From: Butyrivibrio sp. LC3010
Lineage (GTDB): Bacteria; Bacillota; Clostridia; Lachnospirales; Lachnospiraceae
Direction: 5' to 3'
NCBI RefSeq assembly: GCF_000424385.1
Contig: NZ_AUJU01000021.1
Coordinates: 1 to 64,000 of the forward strand
Length of the DNA: 64,000 nucleotides
The notes beneath the pieces were generated by a model, which saw only the letters and a program-made list of their open reading frames with translations, ran no database searches and was not told where the DNA came from. Position 1 is the first letter of the stretch; each line of letters begins with the position of its first letter. This document shows, piece after piece, positions 16,467-24,591 of the stretch. A program made the translations under genes and the position numbers.

Positions 16467-16524
16467 ATTATGGTGTATCATTGATTATGGTGATCTAAAT
16501 ATTTGACATATGGGGGCATTTATA

Positions 16525-17163
16525 ATGAAAACAGCAGAGCAATACAAGAAACTTACAATTAGTGAATTTACCAAAGCAGCGGAAATATATGAAACCGATC
16601 ATGCAGGAATTTATGAAATGTGCAAGGATGATTACCCGTATATTGAGGCAGAACTCTCACATATAGAATACCAGGATCTGTTGGACTGTGGATGCGGTAC
16701 AGGTCCTATGATATCTCTTTTACATGAAAAAGACAGTTCCAAGCATTATGTAGGACTGGATCTAACGCCTAAGATGATAGAGGTTGCCAAAAGTAAGAAC
16801 CTTAAGGGAACGGAATGGGTAGTTGGGGATTGTGAAGATTTGCCCTTTGAGGACGAGTCTTTTGATGTCATCATATGCACAAACAGTTTTCATCACTATC
16901 CAAATCCCCAGAAGTTCTTTGACAATGTAAAAAGAGTATTAAGACAAGGTGGAAAGCTCATCCTTCAAGACTATACAGCACCGACTCCTATTTTATGGCT
17001 CATGAACCATACAGAGATGCCGCTTGCTAATTTGATAGGTCATGGTGATGTTGGGGCATATTCTCTTGGTCAGATCAGGGATTTTTGCGATAATTGCGGA
17101 CTATATATTGAGAAGTTGGAAGCGGCAAGGAAATTTAGGATGCATCTGGTGGCAAGGAAGTAA
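16525..17163 (+). CDS. class I SAM-dependent methyltransferase
   Basis: A 212-residue Methyltransf_11-type enzyme. Motif I is LDCGCGTGP (about residues 53-61), the acidic SAM-ribose contact is GLDLTP, and the post-I segment is VVGDCEDLPFEDESFDVII, followed by RVLRQGGKLILQDY. The substrate is unknown. The ATG at 16525 is chosen over 16510 because a GGGGG lies 10 bases upstream. An alpha/beta hydrolase follows 12 bases later. The palindrome at 16451 is the probable control site. Confidence 0.9.
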   Translation: MKTAEQYKKLTISEFTKAAEIYETDHAGIYEMCKDDYPYIEAELSHIEYQDLLDCGCGTGPMISLLHEKDSSKHYVGLDLTPKMIEVAKSKNLKGTEWVVGDCEDLPFEDESFDVIICTNSFHHYPNPQKFFDNVKRVLRQGGKLILQDYTAPTPILWLMNHTEMPLANLIGHGDVGAYSLGQIRDFCDNCGLYIEKLEAARKFRMHLVARK

Positions 17164-17175
17164 GGAGATTGCGAT

Positions 17176-17943
17176 ATGAAATATGAAGAAATGGGACTTA
17201 AGACAGGAAAGACACTTATGCTACTGCCTGGAACATGCTGTGACTATCAGACCAACTTTGCTAATGTCCTGCCAAAGCTCTCTGAGAAATATCATCTTAT
17301 CTGCGTTAACTATGATGGTTTCGATGGAGGGGATGAAATATTTCCTGACATGATAACTGTGACGGAGAAGATTGAGAAGTATATTATCGAAAAACATGGT
17401 GGGAAGATTGATGGTGCAATAGGATCGTCTCTTGGTTCAAGTTTTGTGGGACAGCTTGTGCAAAGAAGAAATGTGCATATTGATCATGCGATATTTGGGA
17501 GTCCCGACCTGGACCAGAGCGGTAAGTTTAGTGCATGGCTTCAGTCCAAAATGGTAGTTCCGCTTCTCACAAGCTTTACCAAAAGTGAAAAGAAGCAGCA
17601 AAAGACCAAGGAAAAGCTGAAGAATATTTTTCTTATGAGTGACGAACTTGCAGACCAGTTCATGGCCTGCTTTTCCAAATTCAAACCGGAGTCGATTAAG
17701 AATGAGTACTATACGGATCTTATCACATATCTTGAAGATGATATAAACGTGAAGCACACAAAAGCTCATTTTATCTATGCAAACAAGATGGGTGAAAAGT
17801 ACCTGAAAAGATATAAGAAGTACTTTCATGATCCTGATATCAGGGAATTTGATATGCAGCATGAGCAGTGGCTTTTTGGAGAGGAAAAGTATGCCCTGCT
17901 GGTACTTACTGTGATAGATGAATTTATGGAAATGCCGGTTTGA
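17176..17943 (+). CDS. alpha/beta hydrolase
   Basis: A 255-residue alpha/beta-hydrolase-fold protein. The oxyanion region is LLPGTCCDYQTNF near residue 16, and the nucleophile elbow is GAIGSSLGSSF (Gly-x-Ser-x-Gly) near residue 84. A late HEQWLFGEE (about residue 230) supplies a candidate catalytic His. It should be an esterase- or peptidase-like enzyme; no substrate can be named. AAGGAG lies 8 bases before the ATG, and it forms a pair with the methyltransferase upstream. Confidence 0.82.
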   Translation: MKYEEMGLKTGKTLMLLPGTCCDYQTNFANVLPKLSEKYHLICVNYDGFDGGDEIFPDMITVTEKIEKYIIEKHGGKIDGAIGSSLGSSFVGQLVQRRNVHIDHAIFGSPDLDQSGKFSAWLQSKMVVPLLTSFTKSEKKQQKTKEKLKNIFLMSDELADQFMACFSKFKPESIKNEYYTDLITYLEDDINVKHTKAHFIYANKMGEKYLKRYKKYFHDPDIREFDMQHEQWLFGEEKYALLVLTVIDEFMEMPV

Positions 17944-17948
17944 CATGA

Positions 17949-18191
17949 CTATACTGTACCAACAATTATGACCTCCTTGTAAAAATCTTAAGACAGGAGT
18001 GGGGATTTGATGGTGTGGTAATGAGTGATTGGGATTCTATGAAAGCAGATCAGGGTGATTGTATGAAGGCTGTAACCGGAGATGTTTTAAAGGTAATGGG
18101 GGCCCAGTGCGACCTGATCTGCCCCGGAAGACCAGATCAGGCAAACGAAGGCAGTGCCTTGCTATTACATGACCTGGACAGAAGAAAATAA
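17949..18191 (+). pseudogene. glycoside hydrolase family 3 remnant
   Basis: An open stretch without a start encodes YDLLVKILRQEWGFDGVV followed by MSDWDSM, the GH3 catalytic-nucleophile region (Ser-Asp-Trp), then VLKVMGAQCDLICPGRPDQ. This is about 80 residues of a protein that should exceed 700. Both flanks are lost. It is evidence of a deleted beta-glucosidase-type gene. Confidence 0.75.
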
Positions 18192-18212
18192 TGAGCAGTT
18201 TCAACAAGAGTA

Positions 18213-18330
18213 ATGCTTAATGCCATGCTTGATAAGGCAAAAGAACTTGGTTTTATAGAAGTTACGTTCACAACCAAGCCTGAAGTGATGAAGGTTGGAT
18301 ATGAGCTGTATAAGCGTATGGCTTTACATA
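18213..18330 (+). pseudogene. GNAT acetyltransferase C-terminal remnant
   Basis: The frame starting at 18213 reads NAMLDKAKELGFIEVTF, TTKPEVMKVGYELYKRM, which matches the helix-strand-helix end of GNAT proteins (…YARELGY…LTT…ALYKKLGF). After about residue 38 it runs antisense through the C_GCAxxG_C_C gene and loses meaning. It is a fragment without its acetyl-CoA loop. Confidence 0.65.
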
Positions 18331-18334
18331 TTGA

Positions 18335-18727
18335 TCAAATCGAATCTATTACTTCTCCAAGAGAAATAACTGCATTTCTTACACAATCAGGACATTCACA
18401 AATAACATTGCCGGTGGTGATTCCTTTTAGATCTTTGCAGATAGTTGCGCCGCACTTATCATTGAATTTATTAACCAGATTCTTGGAATACCTGGGAGTG
18501 CCCTTTCCATCCGTGATCATGCCGGCAACCATGACTGCTCCAATAAGAGCACCGCATGTACTCTCCATACAGCCCATTCCTGCTGCGAATCCGGAAGAAA
18601 GCTTGGAGAGTTCTTCCGGGGCGATATCAATCTTATCTTCAAAAACTTTAAGCACAGACTGTGTGCAGTTGCACTGGCCTGTAGCTTTCAAATTTGCTGC
18701 AATATCAGCTCTTTCTTCTATAGTCAT
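18335..18727 (-). CDS. C_GCAxxG_C_C family redox protein
   Basis: A 130-residue protein of the C_GCAxxG_C_C family: CNCTQSVLKVFED near residue 19, GFAAGMGCMESTCGALIGAVMV near residue 46, and a paired Cys tail (CGATICKDL, ICECPDCVRNAV). These conserved cysteines are thought to bind metal or take part in redox chemistry, and such proteins often sit beside 4Fe-4S electron-transfer genes, as here. It is the last gene of a three-gene operon, overlapping the membrane ferredoxin gene by 4 bases. Confidence 0.9.
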   Translation of the reverse strand: MTIEERADIAANLKATGQCNCTQSVLKVFEDKIDIAPEELSKLSSGFAAGMGCMESTCGALIGAVMVAGMITDGKGTPRYSKNLVNKFNDKCGATICKDLKGITTGNVICECPDCVRNAVISLGEVIDSI

Positions 18728-19314
18728 TTTGAAGCTCCTTTTTCTTTTATCTTACAGATACCTTGTGTCATTGTTCCCATGGGGCAAAATGTACACCAGG
18801 TCCTTTCTCTATATAGTACCATCACGATCAGCCCTATCAAAGTGGATGTGAGCATAAGGCTGTAAAAACCAAAACCAAACTGAGCTACCCAGTTCGGGAA
18901 AATACTACCGGAATATGCCCATTTCCATGGCAACTTGAAAGTCCAGAATAGTTTGATGGCTTTACGCAATGTGTCTGCACCTGCAAAGACCTGATAGGTC
19001 TGAAATATCATTGTGCCAAACATCGTCATGAAAAATGTCAGAAATCCATATCGGAACCATTTTGACGACAGCCACCTGGGAGCAGGCTTCTTTCTGGAAC
19101 ATCCTGCCTTTCTTCCGAGTATCCAGAACAGTTGTCCCCTTCCGCACATATTGTTGCAGAACCATTTGTTGCCTCCAGCGATAGCAAATATAAGCGGCAA
19201 TATGAAATCAATAAGCCCAAGCCAAGCAAAGAGTATATTAAAGAATCCAAGCGAAAAGTAAATGATGCTCCAGATCCACAAATAGCTGTACCAGTGTTTT
19301 TTCTTGTTAGTCAT
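18724..19314 (-). CDS. membrane-bound 4Fe-4S protein, NapH/CcoG-like
   Basis: A 196-residue protein with four or five membrane segments and Cys motifs at their ends: WFCNNMCGRGQ near residue 51 and RTWCTFCPMGTM near residue 171. These fit Fe-S clusters at the membrane surface as in NapH-type quinol oxidases. It probably passes electrons between the quinone pool or membrane and the neighbouring ferredoxin. It overlaps the ferredoxin gene by 8 bases and the C_GCAxxG_C_C gene by 4 bases, which implies translational coupling. Confidence 0.85.
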   Translation of the reverse strand: MTNKKKHWYSYLWIWSIIYFSLGFFNILFAWLGLIDFILPLIFAIAGGNKWFCNNMCGRGQLFWILGRKAGCSRKKPAPRWLSSKWFRYGFLTFFMTMFGTMIFQTYQVFAGADTLRKAIKLFWTFKLPWKWAYSGSIFPNWVAQFGFGFYSLMLTSTLIGLIVMVLYRERTWCTFCPMGTMTQGICKIKEKGASK

Positions 19315-19513
19315 TGACTGATATCCTCTCTTTCAACTCAATAACGCTTGCAGGACATGCCTTTTCACATAATCCGCATCCTACACATAAGCCATCTTCA
19401 ACAACTGCATAGCAGCCTTTGTATATGGATATTGCCTGTCTTGGACACTGCAGTGCACAAACACCGCAGGCAACACACCTTTCGACATTCACATTTGCTT
19501 TTCTCTTAACCAT
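19307..19513 (-). CDS. 2[4Fe-4S] ferredoxin
   Basis: A 68-residue bacterial ferredoxin with two complete cluster motifs: CVACGVCALQCP and CVGCGLCEKACP. The frame is open upstream to 19546, but the ATG at 19513 has GAGAGGA about 8 bases upstream and gives the standard ferredoxin start. It is the first gene of the redox operon, divergent from an HxlR regulator across 104 bases. Confidence 0.92.
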   Translation of the reverse strand: MVKRKANVNVERCVACGVCALQCPRQAISIYKGCYAVVEDGLCVGCGLCEKACPASVIELKERISVND

Positions 19514-19617
19514 GTGCAGATTCCTCTCAATTTTTCTGTTCGACAAGCTAATTATACGTGGTACAATAAACTTATCAAGTACGCAATTTTTATTAACCTG
19601 GTAAGGAAAAACTGACT

Positions 19618-19950
19618 ATGAAAAAAGAACCATTATGCGATGAAATCGCAGGAGAAGGCTGTGGATTAAAGAAAGTGTTAAACATTGTTGGAGGCAAGTG
19701 GAAGATTATGATCCTCTGCGTAATAGACAACAATGAAGTGGCAAGATATGGAGATCTGCGTCGCGCAGTGTTTGGAATCACCAATACGATGCTGGCTCAG
19801 TCTCTTAAAGAATTAGAGGGTGACGGCCTTATAAACAGGACTCAATATGATGAGATGCCTGTACGTGTTGAATACACACTGACCGATAAAGCCAAAAGTA
19901 TGATACCGATCTTGCTGCAGCTGAAAAAATGGGGAGAGGAGAATTTGTAG
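19618..19950 (+). CDS. HxlR-family transcriptional regulator
   Basis: A 110-residue HxlR/DUF24 winged helix. Cys7 and Cys15 precede the VGGKWKIMIL core motif, and the recognition region is RYGDLRRAVFGITNTMLAQSLKELEGDGLI. Family members with Cys at this point sense aldehydes or disulfide stress. It is divergent from the ferredoxin/membrane Fe-S/C_GCAxxG_C_C operon and is its likely regulator. Confidence 0.92.
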   Translation: MKKEPLCDEIAGEGCGLKKVLNIVGGKWKIMILCVIDNNEVARYGDLRRAVFGITNTMLAQSLKELEGDGLINRTQYDEMPVRVEYTLTDKAKSMIPILLQLKKWGEENL

Positions 19951-19973
19951 ATGATCATCTACAAAGCAACGAA

Positions 19974-20129
19974 ATGACAGAGATAAGCAGGCTGAAACGT
20001 ATAGTAGAGACGCTTCGAAGTGAAAACGGCTGCTCATGGGATAAGGTGCAGACACATTCCAGCTTGAAAGAGGCGTGCACAGAGGATGCTTTATGGTCGA
20101 AAAAAGCGTGTTCCTATGGAGGGTCTTGA
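19974..20129 (+). pseudogene. MazG-type pyrophosphohydrolase remnant
   Basis: The first ~35 residues (EISRLKRIVETLRSENGCSW followed by DKVQTHSSLKEAC) match the start of MazG nucleotide pyrophosphohydrolases. The EExxE/D metal-binding helices that should follow are gone; after THSSL the frame drifts and ends at 20129. It begins 24 bases after hxlR. Confidence 0.7.
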
Positions 20130-20250
20130 GATAATCATGAAGTATCTTGATAAAAAAGACTGATTATTTGATGTACATATGTTTGGAGATTATCTGTGGC
20201 AAGAGAACTAACTGACAGCTACTAAGAGAATAATGCATGACTATGATAGA

Positions 20251-20297
20251 GCCGTGGTATTTGTATTGATTTACAAGTACCGCGGCATTGCTTTTTA
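20251..20297 (+). terminator. strong rho-independent terminator
   Basis: Bases 20251-20265 and 20272-20286 are inverted repeats of 15 bases with two imperfect pairs (GCCGTGGTATTTGTA against TACAAGTACCGCGGC), followed by CTTTTTAA. It ends the hxlR/mazG-remnant transcript. Confidence 0.8.
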
Positions 20298-20302
20298 AGG
20301 GT

Positions 20303-20326
20303 GCCCGGAACTGCGCTATTCCGGGC
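20303..20326. other. hairpin of unknown role
   Basis: GCCCGGAA (20303-20310) pairs perfectly with TTCCGGGC (20319-20326) around an 8-base loop. It is directly downstream of the terminator and lacks a clean T-tract (GTGTTGTT follows). It may be a second, weaker terminator. Confidence 0.5.
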
Positions 20327-20378
20327 GTGTTGTTATGAAGATTGTATGAAAAAACTTTCTATTATAATTTCCAGAAGA

Positions 20379-20405
20379 TTTTCATCTCCCGATGGATGTA
20401 TATTA
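20379..20405. repeat. 27-base dispersed repeat, copy 1
   Basis: An exact 27-base match to 51418-51444, containing CATC-TCCC-GATG (a short hairpin) and ending GGATGTATATTA. Both copies lie in gene-poor DNA between remnants. Nothing on either side is shared beyond two or three bases. Confidence 0.8.
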
Positions 20406-20433
20406 GCATCCGAAACTTAAGCGAACATAAAAA

Positions 20434-20457
20434 AGAAGATTCCTTCCGGAATCTTTT
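20434..20457. repeat. hairpin repeat, copy 1 (terminator-like)
   Basis: AGAAGATTCC (20434-20443), TTCC, then GGAATCTTTT (20448-20457). The same hairpin occurs at 54757-54780. On the minus strand it is followed by a T-run, so it can act as a leftward terminator; on the plus strand a later T-run (20464-20472) also exists. No leftward gene survives beside this copy. Confidence 0.65.
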
Positions 20458-20557
20458 GGAATTCTTTTTTTAGGGAAAGAATTGAAATTTTAATTCATGT
20501 ATTATAAATGATTTTCGTGCAAATTGGACCATCTTTAGTGCGCTTAGGCTTGCTTTT

Positions 20558-20583
20558 CTGCACGAGTGATATCATTCGTGCAG
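20558..20583. promoter_or_regulatory. 26-base palindrome with TCGTGCAG arms
   Basis: CTGCACGA (20558-20565) and TCGTGCAG (20576-20583) flank GTGATATCAT, giving a nearly perfect 26-base palindrome with one mismatched pair. A further TCGTGCAA half-site lies at about 20515-20522. It could be an operator for a promoter feeding the small genes at 20722 and 20804. Confidence 0.5.
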
Positions 20584-20721
20584 GATAAATTAGTAAGAAC
20601 CTCTGTAAAAGAAGAATAGACATGCCGTTTTTGCGGTGGCAGACATTTATCTGAAGACAAGAGGATTTTACAATCGTTATATAAACAGATGGTGCTTTTA
20701 GAAAGCGGAGGGTTAGCAGTT

Positions 20722-20793
20722 ATGACAATGGTAAAATCAAAGGCTTTAATCTTTGATCAGATCGCCAGGATGGAATTTCTAGAACTTTTATGA
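20722..20793 (+). CDS. possible 23-residue ORF
   Basis: An ATG at 20722 preceded by GCGGAGGG at 12 bases opens 23 codons (MTMVKSKALIFDQIARMEF...). It ends 10 bases before the next start, and its own stop overlaps the GAGGAGG ribosome site of that gene, so it may act as a leader. No family recognised. Confidence 0.3.
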   Translation: MTMVKSKALIFDQIARMEFLELL

Positions 20794-20803
20794 GGAGGAC
20801 AGC

Positions 20804-20968
20804 ATGAACCGCAGATTAAAGAAATATGCAGGTGTATTAGCAGTTATCGTTGGGGTGCTATTTACATGGGAAGCAGCCACTGAAGTAAATATGATGTTCA
20901 TGGCAGAGAGCATCTGTCTTGCTGTCATTGGAATATGCTATGCATTTCCTATGCTCGGGGACGAGTAA
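20804..20968 (+). CDS. small membrane protein (54 residues)
   Basis: An ATG at 20804 follows a strong GAGGAGG (7 bases upstream) and encodes 54 residues with two hydrophobic segments: KYAGVLAVIVGVLFTWEAA and AESICLAVIGICYAFPML. It is not assigned to a family. The strong ribosome site and membrane character make it a credible gene in an otherwise decayed stretch. Confidence 0.55.
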   Translation: MNRRLKKYAGVLAVIVGVLFTWEAATEVNMMFMAESICLAVIGICYAFPMLGDE

Positions 20969-21078
20969 GTTATACTGGGAGTTATTTACAACTATGCCCA
21001 TGACTATATAATAGTTCTTTTTGAAGGGATACCATTCACCTTTATCTACAATTACTTTTTAGTGCACAAGATTGCCAA

Positions 21079-21197
21079 ATTTATCGGGCGCATATACTAT
21101 AAAAATATAGTTGACCGCCCAATAAATTCAGAATTCAATACAGTTAGATTTTAATGGGCGAATTTAAACGATTGGATATTTATTCAGCCCGATAAAT
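21079..21197. promoter_or_regulatory. inverted repeats flanking the ATPase promoter region
   Basis: ATTTATCGGGC (21079-21089) is matched by GCCCGATAAAT (21187-21197), a perfect 11-base inverted repeat about 100 bases apart. Between them lie CGCCCAATAAAT and AATGGGCGAATT, giving four GGGC-centred half-sites in all. They precede an ATPase remnant at 21218 and are probably its control sites. Confidence 0.5.
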
Positions 21198-21217
21198 ATC
21201 ACTGCAAGAGGTGCCAA

Positions 21218-21394
21218 ATGATTGGAAGAGAGAAAGAAATAAAAGAATTAGAAAAGATATATAGTTCTAATAAGGCGGAAATGGTTGCTGTATATGGAAG
21301 GCGAAGAGTTGGAAAGACATATTTGGTTGATGAAGTGTTTCAGGGCAGCGGAATATTTGTTAAGACAATCACTTTTGATGATTTGTTTAGATAA
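21218..21394 (+). pseudogene. ATPase of the PF01637/DUF234 type, N-terminal remnant
   Basis: Fifty-eight residues with the family start MIGREKEIKELEKIY and the P-loop VYGRRRVGKTYLV. Intact proteins are about 450 residues and combine an AAA ATPase with a nuclease-like C-terminus. The frame stops soon after the Walker A motif. AAGAGG precedes the ATG, so a short peptide might still be made. Confidence 0.75.
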
Positions 21395-21456
21395 AGTCTG
21401 AAGATTCAAATTGTTATTGTGTGGGAATAATCATAGAAAGTTCAGAATAATGTTAA

Positions 21457-21654
21457 AATGGCCAGGTAGTAGGATATGCATATGACGGAGCTTATAGTGC
21501 AAGAGAAGCGTACAAGTGGAGTGTAAGCACTTCGATTTATGGCGCAGGCTATGAAAATGCCCACGGAAGATTTGAATACGTCCCCATCAGATCCATGGAA
21601 AAGAACGTGGAGATCCTCCTCAATATCTGTGAGGAGTATGCTGATATTCGATGA
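21457..21654 (+). pseudogene. PepT-like M20 peptidase, C-terminal remnant
   Basis: An open stretch without a start encodes GYAYDGAYSAREAYKW, then GAGYENAHGRFEYVPIRSM and EKNVEILLNI. The AHGRFEYVP-SMEK segment is the characteristic end of tripeptidase T (M20B) proteins, which place a zinc-binding His there. The first ~340 residues are missing. It points toward the AraC gene. Confidence 0.55.
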
Positions 21655-21703
21655 GCTGCCCCTCCAAAAAGCGCAGGGCTGGCGGGTCAGATAAACACCT
21701 CCC

Positions 21704-22909
21704 TCAGGCATTTTTCCTGAATTCTGTAGGCGTCATATTATAGTTTTTTCTGAATACTTTAACGAAGTAATTATTGTCGGAGTATCCGACATAGCTGCTG
21801 ATCTCCTGAATAGGAAGATTCGTCTTCTTCAGGAGGTCGGCAGCTTTTTTGCAGCGCATGGAAGCGGCGTATTCCGTCATGGTCACGCCTGTTTCCTTTT
21901 TGAACAGCCTTGCAAGGTGGGAAACAGACATACTTGCGGCACTTGCAAGGTCTTCGTTTGATATGTGATCTCCGAAATGGAGACTAATGTACTCAAGGAC
22001 TCTCTGAATTGGCGCCGAAAACCTGTCCAGGGACAGTTTGTGATTTCGAACTGCTTTCGTGAGCTCAACGATCATTTCAATCTGGTAGCGGGTCTGCAGC
22101 TCCGGTCTTTTTGTAGCTGATGAGAGCTGAGTATACTTCTGAGTGATCTCATCTATTGTAATGACCGAAAGCCCTGATTCTTCCGCAGCTTTTCTGGAAA
22201 GGGCTTTAAGTATTGCCAGACCATAGCCCGAGGCATAGTAGTTAAGGGTCTCTTTAGAAAAGTCGGAAAGAGACTCAGGGCCGGATAATTTTTCAAATGC
22301 TGACATGACGTTTTTGGTATCCCCGTTCCTTATCATTGAGAGGAACTGTTTTTCCTGGTCGTATCGCCTGTAGATCTCGCTGTAATTCTTTTCAGACAGC
22401 TCCGTCCTGTCGTCTTCCTCGGATACATTCTGGATAAAACCCGTAAGCCTTCTGTACGAATACTCTGACTCCGCAGGAGAAAAAGAGATTATGCATTTGT
22501 TTACCACGCTGGTGATCTGCTCAGTATATACTATTGGAAATGCAGTGTAATACAGCTTAAACGCCAGTGATTTCGAGGAGGATTCATCGTTTCTTGCAAG
22601 CACGGTCTCTGTCTTAAGTTCCGAGTATTTCTCTTTTACATAAGGCCCGATTAAATAATACCTGTTATCAAATGTAAAAAAAGACATACAAATGCCCAGC
22701 TGGTCTATGAGTTCATAGATCATTTCTCCTTTGGACGAGCTCAGAAGATAGTGCAGGGCATCCTGTGTAAACATGGGCTGCATCCTGATACTGAAGCAGT
22801 ATTTCTTTTCGAAGGCCTCAAGAGATATGTCCATATCCGTGGCATCCGTTACATCTACTGAGAGCAGATTATTTAGAAGAGCTGAAAAAAGAGCATAATC
22901 CATATTCAT
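21704..22909 (-). CDS. AraC-family regulator of the glycoside locus
   Basis: A 401-residue regulator. The last ~100 residues carry both AraC helix-turn-helix motifs: NEDLASAASMSVSHLARLFKKETG and IQEISSYVGYSDNNYFVKVF, then the family ending MTPTEFRKN. The N-terminal 280 residues are an unassigned sensory region, not a typical cupin. It is divergent from the GPH transporter across 149 bases, so it probably activates the transporter and the three glycosidase genes in response to a glycoside. Confidence 0.9.
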   Translation of the reverse strand: MNMDYALFSALLNNLLSVDVTDATDMDISLEAFEKKYCFSIRMQPMFTQDALHYLLSSSKGEMIYELIDQLGICMSFFTFDNRYYLIGPYVKEKYSELKTETVLARNDESSSKSLAFKLYYTAFPIVYTEQITSVVNKCIISFSPAESEYSYRRLTGFIQNVSEEDDRTELSEKNYSEIYRRYDQEKQFLSMIRNGDTKNVMSAFEKLSGPESLSDFSKETLNYYASGYGLAILKALSRKAAEESGLSVITIDEITQKYTQLSSATKRPELQTRYQIEMIVELTKAVRNHKLSLDRFSAPIQRVLEYISLHFGDHISNEDLASAASMSVSHLARLFKKETGVTMTEYAASMRCKKAADLLKKTNLPIQEISSYVGYSDNNYFVKVFRKNYNMTPTEFRKNA

Positions 22910-23058
22910 TCCTCAAAAGCAGCAAAATAATACTATAATAGACAAAATAATTCTAACATATCCCGGAGCTGAATGGTACTATGACCCTACCAGGAAAGCT
23001 TTCACTATTTAACAGATTCTCAAAACAGCAATAAAGATGTAATTGAAAGGGGCTTACA

Positions 23059-24573
23059 ATGGGCAAGGACAGATCTCTTTTTAGGGAAGAAAATGGGGTA
23101 ACTTACAAGAGGGCAAGGACGTGGCATATCGCTCTTGCAATGATGACAGGTGCCGGGCAGATGGCTTTTTATCTGCTGATGAACGGGGCAACCTATATAG
23201 GAAATTCGAACTTTGGAATACTCGTGGCAGTTACAGGCCTTATTATCACGGGATCAAGGCTTTTGGACGGTATTACAGATCCGGTAATAGCTTTTTTCTT
23301 GGAAAGATTTAATTCAAGATTTGGAAAAGTACGTTTTTCGATCATGTTCGGATGGCTGCTGATGGCAGTTTCAACCACACTGATGTGCAATATTGGGGCG
23401 AAGCTTTCGCTATCGGGAGCGGCAGGGATAACTTTCTTTGTTCTCTGCTATGTGATCTACATCATTGGTTATACCTTCGTAAGTATAGCCGGCCAGATCA
23501 ACATGAGCATTCTGACCAATGATCCCAAGCAGCGTCCCACCATCGGCGTCTGGAGCACAGCATATTCATACCTGGTTCCAATGATCATGAGCGTTGTGGC
23601 ATCGGCTGTGATCCTCCCGAGATTTAACAACATTCAGGGAACGGAATACTTCGCAACTTACAACATAGTGGTGGTACTTGTTTCGCTCTTTTTCTATATT
23701 CTGGCATGTATAGGAATTGCTCCTTATGACATCCCCGAGAATTTTGAAGGAATTAAAAAGGATGGCGAGACCGATGAAAAGCCAAGCTTTAAGGACATGC
23801 TGGCGCTGATAAAAGAGAATAAAGAGCTTCAGAGATTCATCATGGCTGCAACCTCGGATAAGCTGGCTCAGACCATAGGTTCAGCTGCGGTGGTATCCAC
23901 AATGCTCAACGGCATTATGCTGGGATCAATGGCTATCTCATCGATTCTCTCTGCTGTGGCAATGCTTCCGTCCATCATCTTCGCCATCATAGGTGCAAAA
24001 ATTGCAGGAAAGCAGGGTAGCAGAAAAGTCATGATCGACTGGACCCAAAACTGCATTGGACTGAACATCGCATTTGCCGTATATCTGCTGTTTACTCCTA
24101 CAACCCTTGTGGGAACGGTATTTGGCGGCAATTTATCAACAGGCGCAGTTCTTATGGCCATTACTTATGTGCTCTTCACCTTCGGAAACAATGCGATGAA
24201 GATGGTGGTTTCCGTTTCGACAAGCGCATTCAGGATGGATGTGGTCGACTATGAGATGGATCGCTCCGGAAAATACATGCCTGCGACAGTATCTGCCACC
24301 TACAGCTTCGTTGACAAAATAGTTTCATCCTTCGGTGCAACCATCGCAACACTAATGATCGGACTTATAGGATATACGACTACAGCTCCCCAGCAGGGAG
24401 ATCCGCTTACCTTCGGCGTCAAAGCCATGACTGTTGTGCTTCTGATCGGCTTCCCCATTATCGGATGGGTCTGCACACTTCTGGCAATGAAGAATTCCGA
24501 GCTCACATACGAGAAGATGGAGGAGATCCAAAAGAGTATTGGCGAAAAGAAAAAGGCAACAATGGAGCAGTAA
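23059..24573 (+). CDS. GPH-family sugar:cation symporter
   Basis: A 504-residue, 12-segment transporter of the glycoside-pentoside-hexuronide family (MelB/XynB/UidB type). It has the early GSRLLDGITDPVIAFFLERFNSRFGKVR motif near residue 70, where the Asp residues bind the coupling cation, and MDVVDYEMDRSGKYMPA near residue 394, matching the second-half family motif. It heads an operon with GH2, GH78, GH1 and a sugar isomerase, so it likely imports a rhamnose- or glucuronide-type glycoside. Confidence 0.92.
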   Translation: MGKDRSLFREENGVTYKRARTWHIALAMMTGAGQMAFYLLMNGATYIGNSNFGILVAVTGLIITGSRLLDGITDPVIAFFLERFNSRFGKVRFSIMFGWLLMAVSTTLMCNIGAKLSLSGAAGITFFVLCYVIYIIGYTFVSIAGQINMSILTNDPKQRPTIGVWSTAYSYLVPMIMSVVASAVILPRFNNIQGTEYFATYNIVVVLVSLFFYILACIGIAPYDIPENFEGIKKDGETDEKPSFKDMLALIKENKELQRFIMAATSDKLAQTIGSAAVVSTMLNGIMLGSMAISSILSAVAMLPSIIFAIIGAKIAGKQGSRKVMIDWTQNCIGLNIAFAVYLLFTPTTLVGTVFGGNLSTGAVLMAITYVLFTFGNNAMKMVVSVSTSAFRMDVVDYEMDRSGKYMPATVSATYSFVDKIVSSFGATIATLMIGLIGYTTTAPQQGDPLTFGVKAMTVVLLIGFPIIGWVCTLLAMKNSELTYEKMEEIQKSIGEKKKATMEQ

Positions 24574-24591
24574 AAGCAGGAGAGGTGAAGC

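Noticed and set aside
18213..18851. Long rightward open frame of 212 codons
   Set aside because: Only its first ~38 codons look like protein (GNAT remnant). The rest is the antisense of the C_GCAxxG_C_C and membrane Fe-S genes, which have clear motifs and ribosome sites on the minus strand.
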